DNA of 64,000 nucleotides, taken from contig CP093829.1 of assembly GCA_033063855.1 (NCBI GenBank), forward strand, positions 11,046,243-11,110,242, given 5' to 3'. The position numbers were made by a program, and so were the translations under genes. The notes below the pieces were generated by a model, which saw only the letters and a list, made by a program, of their open reading frames with translations, searched no databases and was not told the origin of the DNA. Source of the DNA: Smittia aterrima (Eukaryota; Arthropoda; Insecta; Diptera; Chironomidae). The number at the start of each line of letters is the position of its first letter. The first letter of the stretch is position 1. Below, piece by piece: positions 22,401 through 33,097 of the stretch.

Positions 22401-25400
22401 TTTGAGTCAAGCAAAGATTAACCAGATTTTTGTGAGAAAATTTACGCTCGCTATCGAAATATTTAAAATCTCGTTAAGTTTTATTGCAATATCTGCTCAG
22501 ATGTTTTCACTTTCATTTGCATTCAGGAAAACATTTAACTTTCAATAAAATCTAATAAACAAAAAGCTTTGCAGCGAATTTCGAAGCTGAAGAGCTTTCA
22601 AGGTTAAATTAGTCTCGCCGTGATTTGCAGATATTTTCGAACCGGTACAACGTGTCAAGTTGTCGTGGGACGTTTCGCAATGACGTATCGCTGAATTCGT
22701 TTTTGTTATCTCGCTGCATCTTCTAACATCACTTTAGAAAGGAAAATAAAAGATTGTTCACACGTAGCAATCGAATTAACTTTGCTTCTCGCCTCAAGAA
22801 AGAAGAAAAATTTGGAAGAAAACGAAACGCAATGCCAAAGTATTTTCTCTCGAGTAATTTTTCGCGGTCGCGCGTCTACAGCAATGAAGCTAAAAGAAAA
22901 TTCTTCTCGACGATTTATGTCCCGTTAGCGTAGAAAGAAATGTTTGCATTTGTTAAGAGAGAAACATTTTTAATTCGGCGACGAATGAATTCAACTTAAA
23001 ATTCGAATAACGAGCATGAAGGTTTTAATTAATTGCTACAGCAGTGGGAAAGTTAAACGGAGATCTGACTTCGGAAATTACCTCGGCCCACAAAATCGTG
23101 AAGCTAACTTTGTAGTTATCGCGTGACGTCATGAATTGAACATTGAACTAATTTATGCTCTCGCAACATACAAATGTTCCCATTTATTTATGTGCGATGT
23201 GTACGGACCATTACGTCCCGCGACAGAGGTGACGAAAGTGTATCGGAACTGAGCGGAGCTTAATTGAGTCATCGGCAGCAATTGGAGCTAGTAAATTTTG
23301 GATGGCACGCTGTGGCGACGAAGCCATTAACGGCACAATGGCATGAACTACATCGGGAATAAATACTTCCAGTCGCTTCACTAATTGACAAATTCCGACG
23401 TGGAATTTGGCTTGCGGTTTTGTGTGAAATGAATTATACGCGACCCTAGTAAAAAATAAATAAATGTTCTTCACTTTCTCGCCTTATTTGATTGTGACAC
23501 TAATTATTTCACGCTCGTAAGCAAGATACGTCGGTACTTAATTAAAGAAAAGTCTATTTCGATATCATAGAGCTAAACATTAAACAAACAAGCATCGCTC
23601 GCCAACTTGTTCTGACGATAGACGACAGTTTGTTGCTCGTCATTGCTGCCAGATTTTCCGATTATTATCGTCGAGTCGATGACATCGAAATGCGTTATTC
23701 GTTTGAGAGAAGCGAAGCTTTATTCAAATACAACATCTGCTTATTTATAGCGAGAATGAATGAGAAACAATAAACTTTGAGTTGAATTGAGTTGTGCGGG
23801 ACTTGCGTGGAAGGTGAGAAATTAATTTGTTGACAGGATTTTCAATTTAGTTGGAACATTCTTTGTTCCCTCCGGTTGTGACAATTAGCAAAGCACAAAA
23901 TATGATGTGGGTGCGATGTGAACACTAATCCAAATTGAATTGAAGCAAGGTCGAGGAGTGAATCAATAAACAAGCAATTGATCTCCCGACGCGAAGCTTA
24001 ATTTTAAACCACGCTCGCTGTTGACTCACCAACGGCAGTTCCCACTCCTCAAGCTCATTGCACTCCATGACAGCACTCGACAGCAAAAATTGAATGCAAA
24101 TCGATTTTTGAATTCGAAACAACATCAATTGAAGTATCTTCGTTGCGAATTCACAATTGACATTTGATGAGACTTGAGAGCTACGTTCTTCAATAATTGG
24201 TGAAGCCATCCCAAGTCAAGTGACAATTTTACGAACAAAGACTTTCGAAAAGGGCAAGAAGTGAGTCAATTTAAACGTTGACAATTTGGATTTATTCCTT
24301 AGAAAACAATGAGAAACACGCGTGGCAATGCAAGGCAATCCGATTATTGCAATATTTCTATTAAGACGGCGACAGAGAAAGTTGTTTTCACCTTGAGCTT
24401 TTTACTTCCCATAATTTTATTCGCTCGCTTTCGTGCACTAATAATTTCAATTGAGTTTATTGATTTCGAACAACTTGATGACCACCAATGAATAATTAAG
24501 CAATGTAGAAAATTTCTAATTCCGCTTCATGTCTTGAATTCTTTATGAGTAACTCATGAAAATCTGTCTACAAAAGCTTCTGGAAGAAAATACTTTGAAT
24601 TCTTGTAATCACCTTTCAAATGTCAACAACTGACGAAAAGATAAGACCACGTTCTCCTTGAAGAAGCGTGTGGGACTATTAAGAGTTGTGTAGAGATTCA
24701 AATAATTAATTACCTTCATCGGCTTTTTGGAAATTTGATGATAAAAAATTTACGATCAGACTAACAACCGAAATTACATTGGCCAGACGCTGAAACATTA
24801 ATCTGAGTAGTTGAAGCTATAAATTATTGATTCGAACAAAGCAATGAATCTCAAACATTTATTCTTCACGGTCCTCGAGACGCATTTGAGATATAAACCA
24901 TTATGCAAAACAGGTTTTCTTTGAAATAATTTCGCGAGGTTTTCGCGTTGAAATTTGCCTCGTGCCTTCGTTGCTTTGAAGAATTTCGTTGAGCTTGTCG
25001 CCCACCACTCTCGTGGAAGGTTTTAAGTATTCGATGATGGAAGTTGACGTCGCTTTGAGATAGAATTACAGCATTGAGCAAGTTTTGTAAGGGAATATTC
25101 AAATCAAATATCGAAAAGCATTTTGATTTGATTTGGATCAGCAGAAGGTAATTGTTATCGATTTTTTTTCTCCAACGCTTGTCGGTATTGACGCTCTTCC
25201 GTTTTTGAGCCGTGTCCAATCTTTTATTAATTTTCATTCGAAATATTTTTTCATGGATTTTTATACGAAGATGACTTTTGTTTTTCGGTTGTGATTTCAT
25301 TTCGCAAGGCTCATAACTTTGATGTTAGATAAAAGAAGCCTTGGAAGGTTGCGGCTTTTCCAGCATTGAAAGAAAGCCCTTCACAAAACTTTATTTCCAA

Positions 25401-26521
25401 AGACTTGCTTCATCGAACATTTGCGTCGAGGATTCTTTTTTGTGAAATTTCCTTTCGCCAGCTGGGAAATCGAGATGAGCAATTGCTTTAGATTTTTCAC
25501 TTACCGAAACAATCTTGAGTAGTAAAGTTGATTGTAATCCACGACGACGTAATTTACGTTATCTTATCAGCAGTTAAGCGAGTTTCCCAACAAGCGCTTG
25601 TTTAAATCAAGCCTTATCGCTTGTCGCGTTAGCTTTATCGCGACCCTTGATGGAAAAATAATTTACTGCAACACATGAACTTTATTTACACATTCTGGCT
25701 GCCTTCTGATATTTCTTTCAAATGTTGCACAAGGGAAACCAGTTTGAATTAAACTTTTGCTGCTTCAGCTCTCCTTCTATTTCACATTCTTTATTCTCGT
25801 TTCACTCTTTTCACTTCAACAACAAAGTTTTTCGTGTTTTTTCTTTCAATTATCTTTCAAATCAAAAAGATCAATAAACTTTTATGAAAATCTAAACGTG
25901 CTGATTCAACTGAAATATTATTTTTCAGCAAGAAATGTTGCATAACCTTTGTTCCATTTAACAATTCCGAATATAAAGTCTCTGAAGATTTTTCATTTCC
26001 TCTTTCGATGCAATTTGCTCTTCAGTCTCGAGTCTGACTTTATTACTTATTCACAATTAACTAACTTGAGCATTCAATCACAATAAACAAACTATCGAGT
26101 CCTTAAAACTGAGAAAACAAATTGAAGCAATATTCGAACGTCTTTCTCTCTCGACGTCTAAATTAAAATACGACGACGGGGAAAAGATTGCGTTCAGTCA
26201 GATGTGCAACTCGAATTGAAAACAGAAAAGTCAAAGTTTTGAGCTGAAATGTCGGTCTATGCTTTATCCAACTAAACGCAGTCCCTCACAAGCTGAGCAA
26301 ACTGAGCATTTGTGTGTTTTTAATCAGAAACATCTGATTATTTCGAGTTGTTGATCTGAGCGATGCAGATTCTTTAATTTTCGCTGCTTCCTACATTACT
26401 CAAGTAAAAAGTGAAAAGTGTTTGATGAAAAGTCAAACGAAAGTGATATGAGAATAAATTAATTTACAAAGTTATTTTTAATCAAAATTCGACAAGTTTT
26501 TAGAAAAAAAAAGTTTTAAAA
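19474..26521. other. 7-kb intergenic region between divergent Oatp and Snx17
   Basis: I found no gene here. On the - strand, 19584-19474 is a likely 5' UTR exon of Oatp: an acceptor-like TTTTCAG precedes 19584 and the sequence runs on to the ATG. Further Oatp 5' UTR exons may lie upstream. The longest open frame (144 codons, - strand, 24866-25300) is Lys/Arg-rich and resembles no family. A Pax6-like half site lies at 20206-20221. The right end should hold the Snx17 promoter. Confidence 0.6.
20206..20221 (-). promoter_or_regulatory. Pax6 paired-domain-like binding site (weak)
   Basis: The - strand reads TCATTCACGCTTAACT. It keeps the TTCACGCWT core of the published Pax6 paired-domain consensus but differs at the first A and at the S position. 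It lies about 730 bp upstream of the Oatp start codon. One site found by eye is weak evidence. Confidence 0.2.
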
Positions 26522-29072
26522 ATGCATTTCTCAATTCCTGAAACACAAGAGTTCACGAACGGATCAAGTGTCTTCACAGTAAGTTGAAACTTTCCTCTTT
26601 GCATAATCAGAACGCACACACACAAAGAGTGATGTTGCGAAACAGCTCAGCTCAGTTCCTTCTTGTTCAATAAAAATACTTTGATTCAATCAAGTGTAGG
26701 CATGAAACGAGAAATTTTCTCGTTGATAAAGATTGTACAGTGATCCGAATATGATGAGACGTCATCGTTAATTTTTGACATCATGGCTTTGTCTCTTGAA
26801 GGTCTAACGCGCTAATTGAGCAACAAAAAGAAGAATGTCTTAATCGCAATCTCCTTCCGCAAGTTCGTTTTGCGTTTCAAATCGATATATGAGGCGTATG
26901 TAGAGAGAGAGAGAGAGGCAGAACAGAAGCCTCTGTGATTCTATTTCGGGAGGAGTGAAATTGAAGATTCTTCTGTTTTGCTGTTCAAGTAAATATAATT
27001 ATTTCGCTTGTAATACGCTTCAAAAGAAAAAGTTCCCCTCTCAAAAATATTGCATATCAAAGCCGTAAAAGTTCATTAATTATTCTGCTTTCAACAACCA
27101 AATAACGAAAGTGCAGAAGTCGAGATGTTTGCAGGCACAATAATGACTTTCATAGCATTCTAAGCACAAAGGTTTGCATTGTTAATTGTGAGCTTCTGCA
27201 GATTGCTTCTCATGATGATGCTTGGAGTAAGAAACTTTTCGTAAATTTCGTAAAATTTCCGAAAATCCCCGACTAGATGAAAATATTTATAAATAAAATC
27301 TTCGACCGGAGTGTTGATTGATTCGCGCGTGTTCATTAATTTTCGATTCCGATTGACTTGAAACGTTAATCAATTTTACGAGTAAGATAAACAGCAATCT
27401 CGACCACTCCAAGTGAAAACAAGCTTAAGCGATTAGACAATAAATATTCTGTTTCTTATCAATGAGAAAACTTTTGCTTCATTATGCGATTTATCGCTTT
27501 GTTTGTTTCCTTGACACAGCGACAATAAAAACTGTTTTGGTTTATTTCAGGGCTTCAACATTTTCATAAATGGCAGCTTTCACTGCTGTTTGCGCTACAA
27601 GCAACTTCACAGTCTTCATGATCAGCTCAAGCGATCGTTGTTGAATCTCTCACTTCCACAGTTTCCGCCCAAAAAGCTTTTAACATTGACACATAGCGAA
27701 TTGGAGCAACGCCGATTAGCTTTAGAAAGATACATGCAACTAAGTAAGTTCATCTTTTTATTTGTTTTCATTTAAATAAACTTCTTCTTTCAGTTGGACA
27801 AGATCCAGTTCTTTCAAAATCGAGTTTATTGCGAACATTCCTGTTAAATGCACAACAAGAGTCGGCATTCATAGAAAACTACAAGACGACAGTCGACATT
27901 TATCTCATGAATGGATTTAAAATCACTGTGAACATTGTCACAACGGAGAGCACAGTTCGAGTGCTTGAGAAATCTCTGAAAGCCATCGATTTGCCTGATG
28001 ATTACACGTACTACTTTGCCTTATTTTTAATTCGAAAAGGAACGGATGGAGGTGTTACACTTGTTAGAAAACTTATGGACTTCGAGTCTCCATTTATTTC
28101 GCTTCGAAATGCAGGCGATTGTCAGATTGTGATAAGAAAAAATTATTGGGATCCGAGATACGATCTGGACTTGATGCGAGACAAGATCGCATTGAATCTT
28201 CTTTACATTCAAGCGGTGAACGATTTGGAAAAAGGATGGATAATCGCCAACTCGGAACACCTTCAATGCTTGAACTCGTTATTCGTTTCCGGAAAGAAGA
28301 TCGAATACTTGAACATCATTCGAAATCTTCCGTCTTACGGCTGCATTCAATTCCCAAATGTTAAGTGTGATTTTCCCGAAGCAAACACTGTTGCGACAAT
28401 AATTATCGGTAATCAAGAATTGGGAATTAGAACGATTGTTGGAAAGACGATTCAAGAAACAAAATTTCGTGTCACGAGAATGAGATGTTGGCGAGTGACG
28501 ACTGTTGTCAATGATAAGAAAATCAGAACAAACGACAAGAGCCATTACACATACGAACTTTCATTCGAGTATCTCATGGCGAAGAGTTGTCTGAAGTGGA
28601 TTAAGCTGGTTACCGAACAAGCCACGCTAATTTCAGTGTGTTTACAGGTAATGTTCGAATCGAGGAATTATTCAATTAGTATAGCGCTGATGAAACTATT
28701 TTTTTACAGAGCATGGTTGACGAACTTCTGAATCAGAAAAACGGATACGACATCAGCACGCAAACAACATTATCTAACGATCAACAGCATCTTGATTACA
28801 TCAAACGAGATGACAATTCAATTGGGCGAATGTCAGACTCGACAAGTGACGGATCTATAAATAGTTTGGTAAGTGCTTGTTTCTTTGCTCCACGTTTTGT
28901 TATCAACCGCAACCTTCTATTTTAGAATGAAATGAAACCAATAAACCGACAAGACAGCGAGCCTGTGAAATCAAAGATCAAGAAAAAAATCTCAACGTCT
29001 GTGTTCTTTAGAAGCGGAAAAGAATCTGTCCAAAACGAAGCGTTTGAAAACATCGGTGACGATGACCTCTAA
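26522..29072 (+). CDS. Snx17: Sorting nexin 17 (PX-FERM endosomal recycling adaptor)
   Basis: Snx17 acts on early endosomes. It binds NPxY-type sorting motifs of cargo receptors and hands them to the Retriever/Commander recycling machinery. Exons: 26522-26578, 27551-27743, 27794-28647, 28710-28868, 28926-29072. They total 1410 bases, or 469 residues, almost the length of the vertebrate protein. The start MHFSIPET matches the conserved N-terminus and fixes the ATG. The PX domain covers about residues 1-107, including GFNIFINGSFHCCLRYKQL and FPPKKLLTL. The atypical FERM region follows, with YWDPRYDLDL and FRVTRMRCWRVT as conserved blocks. The last residues, NIGDDDL, match the C-terminal IGDEDL tail through which SNX17 binds Retriever, so that link should be intact. 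The first intron is 972 bp. Confidence 0.97.
26579..27550 (+). other. First intron of Snx17
   Basis: A 972-bp intron with donor GTAAGT at 26579 and acceptor TTATTTCAG ending at 27550. It carries an AG dinucleotide repeat at 26902-26917, a possible GAGA-factor site. No coding content was recognised. Confidence 0.85.
26902..26917. repeat. AG dinucleotide microsatellite
   Basis: Eight AG units in the first Snx17 intron. Such GAGA tracts can bind GAGA factor; this is not shown here. Confidence 0.75.
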
Positions 29073-29189
29073 TTTAAAACCTTCAAATGCGTAGAAACCA
29101 TAAACAATTTAATAATTTTTTCAAGACATTACCGATTCCATTAACGATAACTTTAATCCAGCCATCTTATAATACTCGTGAAAAGAGTC

Positions 29190-29195
29190 AATAAA
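29190..29195 (+). terminator. Polyadenylation signal of Snx17
   Basis: AATAAA about 118 bp after the Snx17 stop, in CAATAAAGAG context. Confidence 0.65.
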
Positions 29196-29232
29196 GAGAT
29201 AAAGTCTCAAGCAATTAACGAAGAATAACTTT

Positions 29233-29238
29233 TTATTC
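29233..29238 (-). terminator. Polyadenylation signal of the TCAIM-like gene
   Basis: AATAAA on the - strand, 75 bp after the stop at 29313. It lies only about 40 bp from the opposing Snx17 signal, so the two 3' ends probably meet or overlap. Confidence 0.6.
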
Positions 29239-29312
29239 AAAATACTATTTCATCAAAAATATTTTTCAAATCTATCTAAATCTATCTAAATCTTTAAATT
29301 GACTTTTCTTCA

Positions 29313-30970
29313 TTACTTGAAGTCGTGCGGAATACAAACAGTTCCGTCGTTCAATATTGAGTAGTAAGTGGTAATATGGAGCTTCAAATTGTCGAGTTTC
29401 ATGTTAGTTTTTAAAAGATTCTCCATGCAGTTTATCATAAGCTCAGGCGTTATATTGTCGTCCTTGAGTAAAGAAAGTGGCTTAAGCTGTTCAATGCAAG
29501 TCTTGTGCAAATCACGTTCGATGTATTTGTTTTTCATATAAGCTGCTTGCTTGACACTGGCGTCTTCTAAATTCTTTGTTATAAAATCAACGAGAAGGAA
29601 GCTTGGACAAGTCGAAGGCATAATCAGTTGGCCAGTTGGTGAGACCATTAAAGGACCCGATTCTGACTCAACGACAAGCTCGTAATCTCGCAATGTGTTC
29701 GGCCATGTTTTCGGAAACTTATTCTTGCCTAAATAATCCAGAATATTCGTGATTACTTTACTGAGATGACTAGAGTAGTTCCTGGCTAACGTCTTAGGCA
29801 TAAATTTTCTTCTAGCGATCTTAATGTCGAGTAAAACCTGTGAGAGTGTATTTTCGTACATAGGAATCGATGACAGATAAGCTTCTTGTTGAGGTATGTG
29901 CTTAATCAACTAAAAAAAGTTTCAAAGTAAATTTCAATTTAATAATAAGAGATTCAAGGCCAATGATCTTATCCTAAGTTCGTCGACCTTAAACCCTTTT
30001 AATTAACTCACATCTAACCAATTGTTTTGAACATCTCCAGTGAATAAATGAATGTCGCCGTCAAGTGACACGCCAGTGAACTGTGAGAAAATAATTCTCT
30101 TATTGTGCAAGTTATGCATTTCATCTCCATACAGATCATAAAGTTTTTCCAAGCTCTTAAGGCAACCACGAAAGTGTTCAAAGTTCCATCCACAATTGTA
30201 AGCGATTTCGACCAGTTTCAACTTCTCTATCAGCTCAGCCTTAAGTCTCTGAACTTCCTCTTTCAAATCGTCAAGACTCTTTGTTCGAATCTGAGCGAGA
30301 TCAATGTTTTTTTTAATGAACTTCTCAAGCGTCTCATCTTCTCGAGCTCGTCGTACCTTAAATTGAAATGCTATCTAGTTGAATTAAACGAAAATAAAAG
30401 TCTCACCTTAAACTGAAACAAGTCAAATTCTTCGGAGAATTGACCTTCATTGTCGTCCACGGTGTATTTGACTCCCGGCGTTTGATGAAAATCTGACAAC
30501 GATCTTTTCTTTGGTGAAGTTGGAGTAGATTCAAGTTTTTCCACTTTGTCAACGTCCAATTCGCAAATTTTCAAAATTGATATAACAAACGATTTCGTAT
30601 CATTTTGATTGCTGAGTGGAACTTTGACGAGGCGAAATGGCTTGGTCTTATCTTTGTTTCGAAGATAAAATGGCAAAGCTGCTGGACCTGAGTGGTGTTG
30701 TGCATATGAACGTCGTTGCAAGGTCTCCAAATGAGCTGATAATATTTGCAAAGAATGCTCGTTAATCGCACGTTGCTCAGGAAATTTCCCAAACAAATCA
30801 GGATGAACCATAAAGAAGAAAGGTCTCAGCGCTGTTTGTAGCTGGTTCGATGTGAAACTTCTCACTTGGCTCCTAACGAAATTCATTCCAAAATATCCAT
30901 TTTGGAAGCTTAAACGAGCAGGTGTCAATTGGTGACACAATGACAAGTGAGAAGCCAATGTGCTCACCAT
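29313..30970 (-). CDS. TCAIM-like mitochondrial protein (DUF4460/DUF4461 type)
   Basis: Exons 30970-30407, 30356-30012 and 29909-29313, all phase 0, give 501 residues, close to the 496 of human TCAIM (T-cell activation inhibitor, mitochondrial). The first 40 or so residues are rich in Ser and Arg with few acidic residues (FVRSQVRSFTS), like a mitochondrial targeting peptide. The conserved N-terminal block follows: LRPFFFMVHPDLFGKFPEQR, then INEHSLQILSAHLETL. This has a J-domain-like HPD in it. The C-terminus, YYSILNDGTVCIPHDFK, matches the end of vertebrate TCAIM (DGDLCIPWNWK). The molecular role in insects is not known; the vertebrate name reflects a T-cell phenotype that cannot apply directly. 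It shares a divergent promoter with CHIP and is convergent with Snx17. Confidence 0.93.
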
Positions 30971-31361
30971 TTCCTAACACAAACTTGCAACATCATCTAA
31001 AGTTGAAATATGTACAATTTAATGACTAAAACTAAAATTCTAAATGACGCAGAACAATAACTTTTGCGAGCGGGTTGCCATCGTCTAAAATTTAGGGTTG
31101 CCAGCGTTGAAGAGTCAGAAAAGCGCTTTTCTAACTTGTTTTAACTTTCCACAAAGTTCCAAATCAGAAAAGTTTTGTAATTAAATAAATTTGTGGCAAA
31201 AAAATGATTCGCGCTTTGATTCTTTTGGAATAAGATTGTTCAGAGGCAACTATTGGTCGCAAGACGAGAAACTTAAGGTACAACGACAAAGAGACTGACA
31301 ACAAGAAGAGCAAAGAAAAGTGAAAATTCTGATAAACAAGAAATTCTGGAACAACGCAAAT
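30971..31361. promoter_or_regulatory. Divergent promoter between TCAIM-like gene and CHIP
   Basis: 391 bp separate the two start codons. No TATA box is obvious. GGGTTGCCA occurs twice in direct orientation, at 31072-31080 and 31095-31103, near the middle. It may be a shared promoter element. The remainder is 5' UTR of both genes. Confidence 0.6.
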
Positions 31362-32860
31362 ATGAGTAAGACAGCAAATCAAAATCTTACGACTGATGTT
31401 GAACTGAAGGATCTTGGAAACAAACTGTTTGCTGCAAAAAAATTCGAGGATGCCATAGCTTGTTACTCAAAAGCAATCGTGAGTTTATTTCTTTGTTTCA
31501 TAAAACTTTGGAGAAAGCTAAAACTATTTTTATCTTGACGAAATACAAGATTGCTATCTCTCCTGATAAAAGTCTTCCAGTGAATCTCAGTAAACTCCCA
31601 CCTTTATCGATTTATTGATTTTCCACGAATAAACATTATTTTAATCTTGTATTCAAAATAATATTCTTAGTCTAAATACCTCTTCTCACTTTGCGGCTAC
31701 TGACGTCAAATCACATGTCTAATCCGCTTAAGGGACTGCTCACAGTTTACAAAAGTCAAACAGAAAGTGGTTCTTAGTTTAGATTATCAGTTAATTGATT
31801 AGTAACATTCTAAATATTTGGAAACTGAATTTATTAGAAAATTGTTGCTAAGATCGCCCTGATATTTGAGACCTTAAGTGTCTTCACACTAATTGGATTT
31901 CTTTAATTGACGATTTATGACGTACGCATTCTTTAATACTTTGTCGATTTCTACACGTTTGCAGATTAAAAACCCGAGTGCAGCAATTTATTTCACTAAT
32001 CGTGCGTTATGTCATATAAAATTGAAGAAGTTCGATGCTGCGTGCCAGGATTGTCGACGAGCCTTGGAAATGGACAACAATTTGATAAAAGGTCATTTTT
32101 TCCTGGGTCTAAGTCTTGTGGAACTTCATTTCTACGACGAAGCAATAAAACATCTTCAGAGAGGTATAGCAAAGTTGTCTCATCGTTTTCAAGACTTGAC
32201 TTCTAATCAATCAATTTTTTAGCTCAAGATTTAGGCAAAGAACAGAAATTAAACTTCGGTGACGATATAGCTTCACAGCTTCGAATGGCACGTAAAAAGC
32301 GTTGGAATCTTCAAGAGGAAAAGCGAATTGCTCAAGAAATTGAACTTCAATCGTACTTGAATCGTCTGATCAAAGAAGATATGGAGAGGCAGTTGGAGAA
32401 ACTTAAGAGTGACGAAAGTGCTAGACAGTTAGAGAAACTTAAGATTGACGAAAATGTTAGCTCGGAAGCTCAAGACGATGAAGCAGCCAAAATTGAACAG
32501 CAATGTGTAAGTCTCGTGATATTGTGTTCAATCATTCAACTAATTATCGATTTTTTTTAGGAGAACTATACCACCGAACTGAACGGGATGTTTGCCAAGA
32601 TCGATGATCGTCGTCGAAAGCGCGAAGTCCCTGATTTCATTTGTGGCAAAATTAGTTTCGAGATCCTTCAAGATCCCGTCATCACACCTTCTGGCATTAC
32701 GTATGAACGAAAAGACATCGAAGAGCATCTGCAAAGAGTCGGTCATTTCGATCCTGTCACTCGTACTCCATTGTCAGTTGAGCAACTCATCCCAAACTAC
32801 TCAATGAGGGAAGTTGTTGATGCTTTTGTTCAAGATAACGAATGGGCTTTGGAGTATTGA
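31362..32860 (+). CDS. STUB1: CHIP/STUB1, chaperone-linked U-box E3 ubiquitin ligase
   Basis: CHIP binds the C-terminal EEVD tails of Hsp70 and Hsp90 with its TPR domain and ubiquitinates chaperone clients with its U-box, in the cytosol. Exons: 31362-31478, 31965-32163, 32223-32506, 32561-32860. They total 900 bases, or 299 residues (human 303). Three TPR repeats fill about residues 10-120 (LKDLGNKLFAAKKFEDAIACY; YFTNRALCHIKLKKFDAACQ; HFFLGLSLVELHFYDEAIKH). The conserved NFGDDI and ARKKRWN segment follows, then a charged helical linker. The U-box is near the C-terminus, with CGKISFEILQDPVITPSGIT and RVGHFDPVTRTPL. The linker contains a 12-residue tandem duplication (32387-32458). The first intron is 486 bp. 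Confidence 0.97.
31479..31964 (+). other. First intron of CHIP
   Basis: A 486-bp intron from GTGAGT to TTTGCAG. It contains the motif GGGACTGCTCAC near 31733, similar to the repeated element at 53.7 kb. No coding content was recognised. Confidence 0.8.
32387..32458 (+). repeat. 36-bp tandem duplication in CHIP coding sequence
   Basis: Two 36-bp units, 32387-32422 and 32423-32458, match at about 31 of 36 positions. They encode RQLEKLKSDESA and RQLEKLKIDENV in the helical linker between TPR and U-box. The reading frame is kept. Confidence 0.9.
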
Positions 32861-32962
32861 TTACGAATCAAGCTCATGTCATCTTCTCATCCCTCCATCC
32901 CTCATATCAATTGTTGCTGTAAATATTTCAGTGAAAAAATTTAAATTTTATTTTTATTGGCT

Positions 32963-32968
32963 AATAAA
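32963..32968 (+). terminator. Polyadenylation signal of CHIP
   Basis: AATAAA about 103 bp after the CHIP stop, in CTAATAAAGAA context. Confidence 0.65.
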
Positions 32969-33051
32969 GAATGTTAATTAAAAGATTCGTTGAATTGATT
33001 TCACTATGATCAGTGATTGTGACTAACATTTTGTGAAATAAACGATCAATT

Positions 33052-33097
33052 CCCGCCATAAATCGACTCCATCTGGTGGTCACCCGCCATAAATCGA
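33052..33097. promoter_or_regulatory. CTCF-like site framed by 15-bp direct repeats
   Basis: CCCGCCATAAATCGA occurs at 33052-33066 and again, without change, at 33083-33097. Between them, 33069-33079 reads on the - strand CCACCAGATGG, which fits the CTCF core CCASYAGRKGG at every position; the flanking TGA also fits. It lies between the CHIP polyadenylation signal and the probable me31B transcription start, a typical place for an insulator. Binding is inferred. Confidence 0.5.

Noticed and set aside
24866..25300. 144-codon open frame on the - strand
   Set aside because: Its composition is Lys/Arg/Asn-rich, with no domain, no plausible splice partners and no recognised relatives.
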